Of a DNA stretch of 64,000 bases, positions 46,051 through 55,140 are shown in pieces. The DNA is taken from NCBI RefSeq assembly GCF_029891575.1, contig NZ_JARZHF010000001.1, forward strand, positions 62,001 through 126,000, in the 5' to 3' direction. This DNA is from Salipaludibacillus daqingensis. GTDB lineage: Bacteria; Bacillota; Bacilli; Bacillales; Salisediminibacteriaceae. The position numbers and the translations under genes were made by a program. Below the pieces are notes generated by a model. That model was not told where the DNA came from. It saw only the letters and a program-made list of their open reading frames with translations, and did no database searches. Each line of letters opens with the position of its first letter. The stretch's first letter is position 1.

Positions 46051-47403
46051 TCACCTTCTTTTTGTACCATGATCTTCCATTACTGACTCCAGTATACCTA
46101 ACCCGGCATGCAATTGTTCATCTGTAATCACAAGTGGCGAAAGGATTCGGATCACATTTCCATATAAGCCTGCTCCCATGATAAGCAATCCCCGTTTTAT
46201 ACAACCTTGAATCAACTGCTGCGTAAGTTGTTTATTAGGTTCTTTGGTCTCGCGATTTGTGACTAATTCCATCGCCATCATGGCACCTAAACCACGGACA
46301 TCACCTATTTCTTCAAAGCGATCTTGCATCTTAAGGAAACGTTCTCGCACTTGTTTTCCAATTTGATTTGCTCTTTCTGGTAAATTTTCTTCAATCATCA
46401 TGTCCATCACTTCATTAGCGGCGACACAACCTAACGGGCTGCCTCCGTATGTTCCACCGATTTCTCCGATACCGGGTGAATCCATGATTTCTGCTCTTCC
46501 TGTTACAGCGCTTATAGGTAGTCCTGCCGCGATTGATTTTGACATCGTCATCATATCAGGAATAATATCAAACTGCTCAGATGCAAATAATGTCCCTGTT
46601 CTACCAAAGCCTGATTGCACTTCATCCGCTATAAATAGAATTCCATGCTCATCGCAAATTTCCTTCACTTGTTTTATAAAACGTTTACTAGGTACGACAA
46701 ATCCTCCTTCACCTTGAACAGGTTCCATGATCACAGCAGCAGTTTCATCAGCAGATACTTCAGATAAGAAAAATGTTTTTAAACGGCGAATACATTCATT
46801 ATCAACTTCTTCATCTGTCATCCCATCAGGTTTGCGATAATAATACGGATAGCTCATTTTATAAGTATCCGCTACGAAAGGTCCAAACTGATATTTATAA
46901 GGTTTCACTTTACTTGTGAGGGACATAGCCATGTACGTCCTTCCATGAAATCCTCTTTCAAATGAAAGGATCGCTTTCCTTCCCGTAAATTTCCGCGCTA
47001 TTTTCACAGCATTTTCTACTGCCTCTGCTCCACTGTTCAAAAAAAATGTTTTCTTGTGATGATCTCCTGGAGTATAGTGATTGAGTTTTTCAGCTAATTC
47101 TATATAAGATTCATACATCATCACATGAAAACACGGATGAAGGAATTTTTCGATTTGATCTTTCAACGCTTTCACTACTTTAGGTGGACAATGACCTGCA
47201 TTTAAAGATCCAATTGCTCCAGCAAAGTCGATAAATTCTTGACCATCCACATCAGTAACTATCGCTCCATCTGCGTTTGCAGCAAATGTCTGAGCTGTGT
47301 TAAATGGTCCTTTAGGAATATGTTTATTCCGTCTATCTAATAATTTCTCTCCAACAGGCCCTGGAATCTGAAAAGCATTTTGCTGGTGTTTTATTTCTTT
47401 CAT
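46051..47403 (-). CDS. gabT: 4-aminobutyrate aminotransferase (GabT-like)
   Basis: 450 residues, class III PLP aminotransferase. IDFAGAIGSLNAGHCPPKVV, FFLNSGAEAVENAVKIARKFTG, PVQGEGGFVVP, IADEVQSGFGRTG and the PLP Lys in MTMSKSIAAGLP fit 4-aminobutyrate aminotransferase closely. It converts GABA and 2-oxoglutarate to succinate semialdehyde and glutamate. It overlaps yodQ by 4 bases and lies 10 bases before the aldehyde dehydrogenase. The B. subtilis yod cluster lacks this pair at this place, so it is a locus-specific addition. Confidence 0.85.
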   Translation of the reverse strand: MKEIKHQQNAFQIPGPVGEKLLDRRNKHIPKGPFNTAQTFAANADGAIVTDVDGQEFIDFAGAIGSLNAGHCPPKVVKALKDQIEKFLHPCFHVMMYESYIELAEKLNHYTPGDHHKKTFFLNSGAEAVENAVKIARKFTGRKAILSFERGFHGRTYMAMSLTSKVKPYKYQFGPFVADTYKMSYPYYYRKPDGMTDEEVDNECIRRLKTFFLSEVSADETAAVIMEPVQGEGGFVVPSKRFIKQVKEICDEHGILFIADEVQSGFGRTGTLFASEQFDIIPDMMTMSKSIAAGLPISAVTGRAEIMDSPGIGEIGGTYGGSPLGCVAANEVMDMMIEENLPERANQIGKQVRERFLKMQDRFEEIGDVRGLGAMMAMELVTNRETKEPNKQLTQQLIQGCIKRGLLIMGAGLYGNVIRILSPLVITDEQLHAGLGILESVMEDHGTKRR

Positions 47404-48686
47404 GCTTTCTCCTCCTCAACGTTACACCATTTTATTAACGTACCTGCAATGACTTCAGCACATTGGCGAACGTTTTTGATTTCAATGTATTCATTCGCTT
47501 GATGTGCCATTTTCGTAACTCCTGGACCGAATACAACCGAAGGAATATTTCCAACCGCCGTCAACAATCCACCATCCGTTCCCCAAGGAGCTGCTTCGAT
47601 TTGTGGTGAATGACCAATCACTTGTTCAAACTGATCCGTAAGAATGTTCATAAAAGCATGGTCCGCATCGATGGATCCCGGTAACCATCTTGCACCATAC
47701 CATTCTACATCGACAGGATGTTGTTTAAACCAGTCATCCGCGTCCTCTAATGTACGAATCGCTTCTTGAAATTCTGCTTGAACTTCTTTCACCGTTTCTT
47801 CATCAGAAAAGCCAATCCGTCCTTCGACTTTTACTAAATCAGGCACAGAAGATGGCCATCCACCACCTTCGATAACACCGACGTTTATTGGTAAAGGAAT
47901 CGGGGCTTGGGAATAGAGAGGATCCGTAACCCTTGCATTTCGAATCTTTTCTAATTGTTCAAGGACAGTAAGTACTTTCTGCGTTTTTACGATCGCATTA
48001 ACTCCTTCGTAACTCATCCCACCATGAGCTGATTTTCCTTTGATGAGTAACCTAAACCACATAGATCCTTGCTGTTTCGGAAATATTTTCATGTTTGTTG
48101 GTTCAGGGATCAAGGCGGCATCTGCTGTATAACCTTTTAAAATGGCCGCTAACGTTCCTGCACCTCCACTTTCTTCTTCTATAACACTATGAAAAACAAC
48201 GTCACCCTTCATTGGAATCGCGAGAGATTTAATCGCTTGAAGGGCAAATAACATGGCAACATTGCCTCCCTTCATATCCGTTGCTCCTCTCCCATAAATA
48301 CATCCCTCTTTCAATGACCCCGCAAAAGGGTTCTCATCCCAATCGGTGATATCGCCTTCTGGAACAACGTCCACGTGCCCGTTTAACACGATCGATTTTC
48401 CACCGCCCGTTCCTTTAAGGACACCAACAACATTCGGACTTCCTTCAAAGTTTTCTCGACTTGATATAAAAGCATCATGTTCCGTTAATTTAGTTCCACC
48501 CGGTTCCCACATATCCACTTTAAAGCCAAGGTTTTTAAGTGATTGAGCTACTTTTTTTTGAATCCCACTTTCGTTTAACTGAACAGATGGTTCTTGGATC
48601 ATTTGTTGCAACTGCAAAATAAGTTCCTGTTCATGGTCCATCATCCACTTATTAATTTTTTTTACTTGTTCACCTTGATTTATCAC
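47400..48686 (-). CDS. yodQ: YodQ-type M20 metallopeptidase/deacetylase
   Basis: 428 residues, ArgE/DapE/CPG2 family. The zinc ligands are in NGHVDVVPEGD and GRGATDMKGGNVAMLFAL, and the catalytic Glu pair in HSVIEEESGG. A dimerisation domain follows (GKSAHGGMSYEGVNAI). It hydrolyses an amide; in this pathway it is best placed to remove acetyl from 4-acetamidobutyrate, releasing GABA for the next enzyme. GTG start with GAGGGGA upstream, overlapping yodR by 4 bases. Confidence 0.85.
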   Translation of the reverse strand: MINQGEQVKKINKWMMDHEQELILQLQQMIQEPSVQLNESGIQKKVAQSLKNLGFKVDMWEPGGTKLTEHDAFISSRENFEGSPNVVGVLKGTGGGKSIVLNGHVDVVPEGDITDWDENPFAGSLKEGCIYGRGATDMKGGNVAMLFALQAIKSLAIPMKGDVVFHSVIEEESGGAGTLAAILKGYTADAALIPEPTNMKIFPKQQGSMWFRLLIKGKSAHGGMSYEGVNAIVKTQKVLTVLEQLEKIRNARVTDPLYSQAPIPLPINVGVIEGGGWPSSVPDLVKVEGRIGFSDEETVKEVQAEFQEAIRTLEDADDWFKQHPVDVEWYGARWLPGSIDADHAFMNILTDQFEQVIGHSPQIEAAPWGTDGGLLTAVGNIPSVVFGPGVTKMAHQANEYIEIKNVRQCAEVIAGTLIKWCNVEEEKA

Positions 48687-49351
48687 AAACGATTCCCCTC
48701 TTTCACGAGCTTATCAATCCTAACAAAGGATGCCCCTGTATTTTCTTTTACTTCTTCAACAGAATATGGTTCAAACACTTCTTTTAGGACAAGCCCGTCT
48801 TTTTCTACTGCAACAACAGCCATGTCTGTGATAACAAGATGAACACACGCTTCTGCTGTTAACGGCAAGGAACATTGTTTTACGATTTTAGGCTTTCCGT
48901 CTTTTCCAACATGGTTCATTAAAATCACAACTTTTTTAGCTTTTTGAGCTAACTCTAACGCTCCACCCATTCCTGGTACTCGTTTACCTGGAACAATCCA
49001 ATTGGCTAAATCCCCTCGTTCACTTACTTCTAAAGCCCCCATGATCGTCATATCTAACAACCCACGTCTAACGATAGCAAAAGCGACGCCACTATCGAAA
49101 TAAGATGATCCAGGTGATGCTGTAATAGGAAAACCACCAGCGTTACAAAGATTTGGATTTTCTTTTCCTTCTTCTGGGCTTGGGCCCGTTCCTAATATTC
49201 CATTTTCAGCATGAAACATCACTGGTAAATCACGAACGTAATTAGCCACAAGAGTAGGAATTCCAATACCTAAATTAACAACCATGCCAGCTTCAATTTC
49301 TTGTGCTGCCCTTTCGGCAATTTTATGCCTTATTTCTTTTCCCATGCCCAT
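48683..49351 (-). CDS. yodR: CoA-transferase subunit B (YodR)
   Basis: About 222 residues. The catalytic Glu is in FHAENGILGTGP, and LGIGIPTLV and YFDSGVAFAIVRRG are family hallmarks of the 3-oxoacid CoA-transferase beta subunit. With YodS it moves CoA between carboxylic acids. The start is uncertain among TTG 49357, ATG 49351 and ATG 49345; GAGGGGG lies upstream and I choose 49351. It overlaps yodS by about 22 bases. Confidence 0.88.
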   Translation of the reverse strand: MGMGKEIRHKIAERAAQEIEAGMVVNLGIGIPTLVANYVRDLPVMFHAENGILGTGPSPEEGKENPNLCNAGGFPITASPGSSYFDSGVAFAIVRRGLLDMTIMGALEVSERGDLANWIVPGKRVPGMGGALELAQKAKKVVILMNHVGKDGKPKIVKQCSLPLTAEACVHLVITDMAVVAVEKDGLVLKEVFEPYSVEEVKENTGASFVRIDKLVKEGNRL

Positions 49352-50037
49352 GACCAATCAACCCCCTCACTTACTACGATATGATCAACAAAAACGCCTG
49401 ATGTCACCACTTCTTCAGGATCTAATTCGCCTAGTGGAACAATTTCCTCCACTTCTGCAATCGTAATATTTCCAGCCATAGCCACAAGTGGATTCGTGTT
49501 TCTAGCGCTCGTATCGTAGATCAAGTTTCCAAATGAATCTGCTTTTTTAGCATAAACAATCGACACATCTGCCGTTAAACTTGGTTCAACCAAATATGTT
49601 TTCTCATTGATAACTACCGTTTGCTTATCTTTTTCTACAAATTCATTTCCTACGCCCACATCAACAAACACACCTCCAAGACCAACTCCACCAGCTCTTA
49701 TTTTTTCTGCTAGCGTTCCTTGAGGAAAAAAGTGAACATCTAGTGTTCCCTCGGTCATTTGGCGACCCGCATTTGGATTGGAACCGATATGACTCGTGTA
49801 TAAGGAAGCAACTTTTTTCTCACTTACTAATTGACCAATTCCTATATCAGGAAATCCAGCATCGTTACATATAACTGAAATGTCCTCAATCTGTTCTTCT
49901 AAAATGGTTCGTATTAACGTAGGTGGATTTCCTACTCCACCAAATCCCCCTACCATTAGCGACATCCCATTTTTGAATAAAGGTCTGATTTGATTCCACG
50001 TTTTATGTTTAGGTTGTTGTTTCATTGGTGTATTCAT
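49330..50037 (-). CDS. yodS: CoA-transferase subunit A (YodS)
   Basis: 235 residues. The glycine-rich CoA-binding motif is MVGGFGGVGNPPTLI, followed by VICNDAGFPDIGIGQLV and HFFPQGTLAEKIRAGG of the alpha subunit. It pairs with YodR. The likely substrate is a beta-keto acid or acyl-CoA derived from acetyl-beta-lysine. ATG with AGGAGG upstream, overlapping yodT by 4 bases. Confidence 0.88.
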   Translation of the reverse strand: MNTPMKQQPKHKTWNQIRPLFKNGMSLMVGGFGGVGNPPTLIRTILEEQIEDISVICNDAGFPDIGIGQLVSEKKVASLYTSHIGSNPNAGRQMTEGTLDVHFFPQGTLAEKIRAGGVGLGGVFVDVGVGNEFVEKDKQTVVINEKTYLVEPSLTADVSIVYAKKADSFGNLIYDTSARNTNPLVAMAGNITIAEVEEIVPLGELDPEEVVTSGVFVDHIVVSEGVDWSWAWEKK

Positions 50038-51410
50038 GAGACTCCTCCTCTCTCATCAAGTGATTGAAAATATCCTTGGAATTGAAGTTCCTCTTGCAAT
50101 TCATGGACTGCCTCCTCAAAAATAAGAACAATTTTTTCTAACTGTTCCTTTTCAATCGTTAAAGGGGGAGCAATGAGAATGGCATCTCCTGCATTTCCTT
50201 CTATCCCTGCAGATGCTGGATACACGAGTAAACCTTTCTCCATGCATTTGTTAATCACCGTTTTTGATACATTAACTTCTGATGCAAAAGGAAGTTTGTT
50301 AAATATATTTGAAACGAATTCTATACCTACCATTAGCCCTAATCCTCTAACATCACCAATGATCGGATATTTTTGCTGAAGAGCCTGTAATTTCCCTATT
50401 AATATTTCACCCATAATTTCGGAACGTTTCACTAATTGATGTTTGTTGATATAATCTAACACTGCTAAACCAACTGCCGTAGACTGCGGATTACCACTAT
50501 ATGTGTGCCCACTCATAATTAGTTTTGATCCAGCTAAAATTGGTTTCATTACTTTATCGCTAATCATCGTTGCCGCTAGAGGTGCATATCCCCCCGTTAA
50601 TCCTTTTCCTAATGCAATCATGTCAGGTACAACATTCCAATGATCGATGGCAAAAGATTTTCCTGTCCGTCCAATCCCACACATCACTTCATCCGCAATA
50701 AATAAAATCTCATGCCGATCACAAATCTCTCGAATTTTTTCGTAATACCCTGCAGGTGGAACAACAGCTGCACCGGCTGCTCCAATCACCGGTTCGGCAA
50801 TAAATGCAGCAATCTGATCGGCACCTACTCTGTTTATTGCTGTCTCCAACTCTTGAGCACACATAAGCTGGCAGTCTGGATATGTTTGATGAAAAGGACA
50901 CCTATAACAATATGGTGGATTAATGGACGGGAAATCCTGTAATAAAGAAGTAAACCGCTCCCTTCTACCTCTATGCCCAGACATAGAGAGAGCACCGAGT
51001 GTAATTCCGTGATAACTCATCCAACGAGACAACACTTTAATTTTCGAAGGTTTTCCCTTCTCTTGCCAATATTGTACCGCGACCTTTAGCGCCGTTTCCG
51101 TTGCTTCTGAACCACTATTAACGAAAAAGCTCCAATTTACATCACCTGGAGCCCATTCTTTCAAAGCGTGTGCTAATTTTTCTGCCGGTTCACTCGTAAA
51201 TTGAGATCTATACACAAATGAAACCTTCTCCGCTTGCTCTTTCATAACATCAGCAATTTCTAGAACACCATGGCCAATACTTGCCGTTACGGCTCCAGAT
51301 GAACCATCGATATATTCATTTCCATTTTTATCGTACAAATATATTCCTTTGCCATAATCGGCTACCGGATAATCTTGATCTAAAAAAGGCTTGATAAGAT
51401 AACTATCCAA
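50034..51410 (-). CDS. yodT: YodT class III aminotransferase
   Basis: 458 residues. GSSGAVTASIGHGV, FFVNSGSEATETALKVA, AEPVIGAAGAAVVPP, IADEVMCGIGRTGKS and the PLP Lys in MIALGKGLTGGYAPLA. It would remove the 3-amino group of N6-acetyl-beta-lysine to give 3-oxo-6-acetamidohexanoate. TTG start with AGGAGG upstream. First gene of the minus-strand series; a cre-like site and a palindrome lie in its promoter region. Confidence 0.85.
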   Translation of the reverse strand: MDSYLIKPFLDQDYPVADYGKGIYLYDKNGNEYIDGSSGAVTASIGHGVLEIADVMKEQAEKVSFVYRSQFTSEPAEKLAHALKEWAPGDVNWSFFVNSGSEATETALKVAVQYWQEKGKPSKIKVLSRWMSYHGITLGALSMSGHRGRRERFTSLLQDFPSINPPYCYRCPFHQTYPDCQLMCAQELETAINRVGADQIAAFIAEPVIGAAGAAVVPPAGYYEKIREICDRHEILFIADEVMCGIGRTGKSFAIDHWNVVPDMIALGKGLTGGYAPLAATMISDKVMKPILAGSKLIMSGHTYSGNPQSTAVGLAVLDYINKHQLVKRSEIMGEILIGKLQALQQKYPIIGDVRGLGLMVGIEFVSNIFNKLPFASEVNVSKTVINKCMEKGLLVYPASAGIEGNAGDAILIAPPLTIEKEQLEKIVLIFEEAVHELQEELQFQGYFQSLDERGGVS

Positions 51411-51440
51411 CCTTATTCCTCCTTTCCACTATCCCCAATG

Positions 51441-51454
51441 TGAAAACGCTTACT
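51441..51454. promoter_or_regulatory. cre-like site (CcpA) upstream of yodT
   Basis: TGAAAACGCTTACT matches TGWAANCGNTNWCA except the last base. It begins 30 bases before the yodT start, suited to carbon catabolite repression. Confidence 0.55.
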
Positions 51455-51520
51455 ATTAGTGTATTCCAAAGAAAGAAGTCTGACTATTCTCTATATAGCA
51501 AAAAATGTACGCCACTTTTT

Positions 51521-51535
51521 TATACATGATGTATA
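51521..51535. promoter_or_regulatory. palindromic operator upstream of yodT
   Basis: TATACATGATGTATA: 7-bp arms around one G, about 110 bases before the yodT start. It resembles operators of GntR-type repressors in shape only; the protein is unknown. Confidence 0.35.
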
Positions 51536-51720
51536 GTAAATAAATAATCGTCACACACAAATCGAAAAAGAAGAAAATAAACCTTCATTAGGTCATTTTC
51601 TTTAAACTCCATATAGCTAATCTTGCTTAAATACCAATTAGAAAAGCTTATCGCTCAGTCCTGATGAAAGCCTTCGTTTTTTTACTTTAGCCCTTTAACG
51701 GAGTTAAATTCTTAAAGTAT

Positions 51721-51757
51721 AAAAAAAGTAGCCCCTAAATGACAGGAGCTACTTTTT
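51721..51757. terminator. terminator after the maltose phosphorylase gene
   Basis: AAAAAAAGTAGC and GCTACTTTTTTT with an internal CCCT/AGGA pairing. A long stem, with T-run on each strand. Confidence 0.85.
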
Positions 51758-51765
51758 TTATTATA

Positions 51766-54069
51766 TTAATGTGTAACTGTAATATTTTCATTTCCTTTAA
51801 GCTGCATCTGTTCACCATGAATGACTATATCCACGGATAAATCTGTTTCATTTGTAACTGTAACTTCTTCTTGATCAACACGAACCATTAAACGAGCACC
51901 ACGGAAAAGCACTTTAAATGAGAACGATGCCCATTGCCCTGGAATAAATGGATTTAATACAAGTTGGTCATTGGAAATTTTCATTCCGCCAAACCCTTGT
52001 ACAACAGACATCCACGTTCCAGCCATGCTTGTCGTATGACAACCATCTTCTGTATCGTTATTATAATTGTCCAGATCTAAACGAGCTGTACGTAAATACA
52101 TTTCATACGCTTTTTCCTTATATCCTAGTTCACAAGCTAAAATGGAGTGAACACAAGGTGACAAGGATGATTCATGAACTGTCATCGGCTCATAGAAATC
52201 GAAATTACGTTTTTTCGTCTCTATATCAAACTCGTGGTTTAAGAAATATAGTCCTTGAAGTACATCTGCTTGTTTAATAAAACATGAGCGCAAAATACGG
52301 TCCCAAGACCAATTTTGATTTAATGGGAGGTGTTTGGAATCCAAATCAGAAACAGGTAACAGCTCTTTATCTAAGAAATTATCTTGTTGAAGAAAAACGC
52401 CTAATTCTTTGTCTTCTGGATAATACATTTTATCGATAATATCGAGCCATTTCTTCATTTCTTCCTCTTTAAGATCAAGCTTATCTATCCATTTCTGATA
52501 GTTCTCACTGTCCGTATCTTTCAAATAGTCGAGTACGTAAAGAGTATATTCCAACGTCCAACTTGCAATACGGTTTGTGTACCAGTTGTTATGAACATTA
52601 TTTTCATATTCATTCGGTCCTGTCACACCTAACATCATATAGACGCCTTTTTGAGGAACAAAGTTGACACGTTCTTCCCAAAAACGAGAAATTTCTGCAA
52701 GTACTTCGATTCCATATTCACCGAGGTAAGATTTATCTCCGGTATAATTAACGTAATTGTATATTCCATAAGCAATTGCGCCATTACGATGAATCTCTTC
52801 AAACGTAATTTCCCATTCATTGTGAGATTCTTCCCCGTTCATCGTAACCATTGGATATAATGCACCTTTTTCGAATCCTAGCTTTCGGGCATTTTCTTTC
52901 GCTTTTTCCAAGTGATTATATCGATAAATAAGTAAATTCCGTGGAATTCTTTCTTCTGCTGTCGCTAAGTAGAAAGGTAAACAATACGCTTCCGTATCCC
53001 AATACGTACTACCTCCGTATTTTTCACCAGTAAAACCTTTAGGACCAATGTTCAAACGAGCATCTTCCCCAGAGTATGTTTGATTTAACTGATAAATGTT
53101 AAAGCGAATTCCTTGTTGAGCTGCAACATCACCTTCAATGACGATGTCACTATAAAGCCACTTTTCTTTCCAAGCTGATGCTTGTTCTTGCTTCATTTGC
53201 TCGAATCCTTTTTCCACTGCCTTATCTAATTCTTTTGCAGAGATTTTTTCGAGCTGTTGTTCATCATGATCACGATTCGTGACGTTAGCAGCATATTTAT
53301 AAATTGTCGTTGTTTCAGACTTAACGAGCGGAGCATTATAAGTAACCCCTGCATATTTCACTTCTTCTTTTCCAACACCTTCTAAGTCGAGTTTTTTCTC
53401 ATTTTTATAAAAGTGAGTTTCCATCGTTGAACAATATTGAAAGTTTAATTTTTTTGTTTTTACGATAACAGAGGCACGATCTCTACTTAATGTTGTATGA
53501 ACAGGGTCCCAAAATTTTTCATCATAGTTAGCATCTTCGTTTTTGATATCTCCATCTAGATAAGAGGTCACTTCTAATGTGCCATCAAAATTTAATGGTG
53601 TGATCGCATATTTAATTGCTCCGATCTCTTTATCCACAATACTAATAAAACGTGTCGCTTCTACTCGGATTTGTTTACCATCTCTCAGTTCTGCTTTAAA
53701 TGAGCGTTGTAAATATCCTTCTCTCATATTAAGTTCTCTAACAAAATCACTAACCACTGCTTGATACAAATCGAGGTCTTCACCATCAATAACAATGTGT
53801 AATCCAATCCAATTTGTTGAGTTTAATACTTTCGCAAAGTATTCAGGATACCCGTTTTTCCACCAACCTACTCTCGTTTTATCAGGGTAATATACCCCTG
53901 CCATGTAACTCCCTTGAAGAGACGAACCAGAGTAAGTTTCTTCAAAATTTGCTCTTTGACCCATATGACCATTACCAATACTGAAAATACTTTCTGAAAT
54001 TTCATGATTCTCAGGATTAAATCCTTCTTCAATAATGGACCACTCATGTTCTTTCAAGTACTGTTTCAT
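51766..54069 (-). CDS. maltose phosphorylase (GH65)
   Basis: 767 residues, glycoside hydrolase family 65. The N-terminal super-sandwich domain (EWSIIEEGFNPENHEISES, FSIGNGHMGQRANFEE) is followed by the alpha/alpha barrel, with the general acid Glu in GVTGPNEYENNVHNNWYTN and the phosphate loop around HTTSMAGTWMSVVQGF. It splits maltose with phosphate into glucose and beta-glucose-1-phosphate. A kojibiose or trehalose phosphorylase is less likely from the NEYENN pattern. ATG at 54069 with GGAGG 9 bases upstream. Downstream of pgmB. Confidence 0.9.
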   Translation of the reverse strand: MKQYLKEHEWSIIEEGFNPENHEISESIFSIGNGHMGQRANFEETYSGSSLQGSYMAGVYYPDKTRVGWWKNGYPEYFAKVLNSTNWIGLHIVIDGEDLDLYQAVVSDFVRELNMREGYLQRSFKAELRDGKQIRVEATRFISIVDKEIGAIKYAITPLNFDGTLEVTSYLDGDIKNEDANYDEKFWDPVHTTLSRDRASVIVKTKKLNFQYCSTMETHFYKNEKKLDLEGVGKEEVKYAGVTYNAPLVKSETTTIYKYAANVTNRDHDEQQLEKISAKELDKAVEKGFEQMKQEQASAWKEKWLYSDIVIEGDVAAQQGIRFNIYQLNQTYSGEDARLNIGPKGFTGEKYGGSTYWDTEAYCLPFYLATAEERIPRNLLIYRYNHLEKAKENARKLGFEKGALYPMVTMNGEESHNEWEITFEEIHRNGAIAYGIYNYVNYTGDKSYLGEYGIEVLAEISRFWEERVNFVPQKGVYMMLGVTGPNEYENNVHNNWYTNRIASWTLEYTLYVLDYLKDTDSENYQKWIDKLDLKEEEMKKWLDIIDKMYYPEDKELGVFLQQDNFLDKELLPVSDLDSKHLPLNQNWSWDRILRSCFIKQADVLQGLYFLNHEFDIETKKRNFDFYEPMTVHESSLSPCVHSILACELGYKEKAYEMYLRTARLDLDNYNNDTEDGCHTTSMAGTWMSVVQGFGGMKISNDQLVLNPFIPGQWASFSFKVLFRGARLMVRVDQEEVTVTNETDLSVDIVIHGEQMQLKGNENITVTH

Positions 54070-54133
54070 TGTTATAGCCTCCATTCTTAATAATTCTATA
54101 AGTGCAATCGGTTGCATTAATGTTGAAAAAAAA

Positions 54134-54781
54134 TCAAATTTCTAAACGTCCAAGTGTCATTTCTTCCATCGATTTAATGTAATCGTCAGCACCTTTTAAA
54201 ACTCTGGAATCACCAACTCCAACAACATACATTCCTGCTGCTTTTCCAGCTTCAATCCCTGACTGTGCATCTTCAAAAACAACACAACTTTTAGCATTTA
54301 CAGATAATTCTTTTGCTCCTAATAAAAATACTTCCGGATCTGGTTTAGCATTTGTAATAGAATTCCCATCTATAATCGCGTCAAATTTCTCAAACAAACC
54401 TATTTTTTTCAGTATTGTTGGAGCATTTTTACTAGCGGATCCTAATGCAAATGGAATATTATTGTTCTTTAGTTCATTTAAAAAGTGTTCCACGCCAGGT
54501 AAAATTTCAGTTTCATTCATGGTAGAAATTGAATCTACATATCGTTCATTTTTTTTAGCGGCTAGTTCTTTTTTTTCTGTTTCGCTTTTTTCTATTTGAC
54601 CAATTTCGAGTAGGATATTTAATGAGTCCATCCTACTAACGCCTTTTAGACGCTCATTATCTTCTTCAGTAAAGGAAAACCCTAGTTCATTCGCTAGTTG
54701 TTTCCATGCTTGAAAATGATGTTTAGCAGTATCTACAATGACTCCATCTAAATCAAATAAGATGGCTTTTGGTGTTGCCAT
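54134..54781 (-). CDS. pgmB: beta-phosphoglucomutase
   Basis: 215 residues, HAD superfamily. Motif I DLDGVIVDTAKHHFQAWKQL is diagnostic for beta-phosphoglucomutase; the cap, GSASKNAPT, KPDPEVFL and FEDAQSGIEAGKAAGM follow. It turns beta-glucose-1-phosphate into glucose-6-phosphate, the step after maltose phosphorylase. Start at 54781 with GGAGG 8 bases upstream. First gene of the pair; a cre-like site lies 58 bases upstream. Confidence 0.93.
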   Translation of the reverse strand: MATPKAILFDLDGVIVDTAKHHFQAWKQLANELGFSFTEEDNERLKGVSRMDSLNILLEIGQIEKSETEKKELAAKKNERYVDSISTMNETEILPGVEHFLNELKNNNIPFALGSASKNAPTILKKIGLFEKFDAIIDGNSITNAKPDPEVFLLGAKELSVNAKSCVVFEDAQSGIEAGKAAGMYVVGVGDSRVLKGADDYIKSMEEMTLGRLEI

Positions 54782-54838
54782 ATATTCATCCTCCTTCACT
54801 TATGTTCCAATACTATTTTAGCCTAGCGTGCAAAAAAA

Positions 54839-54852
54839 GGAAAGCGTTTTTA
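54839..54852. promoter_or_regulatory. cre-like site upstream of pgmB-maltose phosphorylase
   Basis: GGAAAGCGTTTTTA fits 10 of the 12 fixed or two-way positions of the cre consensus. It lies 58 bases before the pgmB start. Moderate match only. Confidence 0.4.
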
Positions 54853-54877
54853 TGAAATAAATCACATTTCATAAAAT

Positions 54878-54884
54878 TGTCGAA
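54878..54884 (+). promoter_or_regulatory. Spo0A-box-like heptamer 1
   Basis: TGTCGAA, identical to the Spo0A box core. First of three such sites in the 340-base gap between pgmB and the Spo0E-like gene. Confidence 0.35.
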
Positions 54885-55025
54885 TTTAACCAGTTATTAC
54901 TCCTTGAAATCCCAACTTCACTACAAATACGAGACTTTCGTTGCACAAACCTTATTTCTAACTATCATTTCCAAAAAAAAAATGAAATAGTCACCATCCT
55001 TTATTCATAAAAATTAATTAATAGG

Positions 55026-55032
55026 TGTCGAA
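55026..55032 (+). promoter_or_regulatory. Spo0A-box-like heptamer 2
   Basis: TGTCGAA followed by TTTTAG, 109 bases before the Spo0E-like start. Just upstream of a TTGACA at 55055-55060 that could be a -35. Confidence 0.4.
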
Positions 55033-55084
55033 TTTTAGCGTATGATAAGAACTTTTGACATTTTAAAGGGAAAGACTATCTATT

Positions 55085-55091
55085 CGTCGAA
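55085..55091 (+). promoter_or_regulatory. Spo0A-box-like heptamer 3
   Basis: CGTCGAA followed by TTTTGA, one base off the core. It would lie near the transcription start if TTGACA at 55055 is the -35. Confidence 0.3.
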
Positions 55092-55140
55092 TTTTGAATA
55101 ATAATTAATCGAAATAGTCTTTTTTGAAGGGGCTGATTAA

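Noticed and set aside
51495-51513. Sigma-54-like element upstream of yodT (TGGC ... TTGC on the minus strand)
   Set aside because: GG and GC are 14 bases apart instead of 12, a spacing that sigma-54 does not tolerate.
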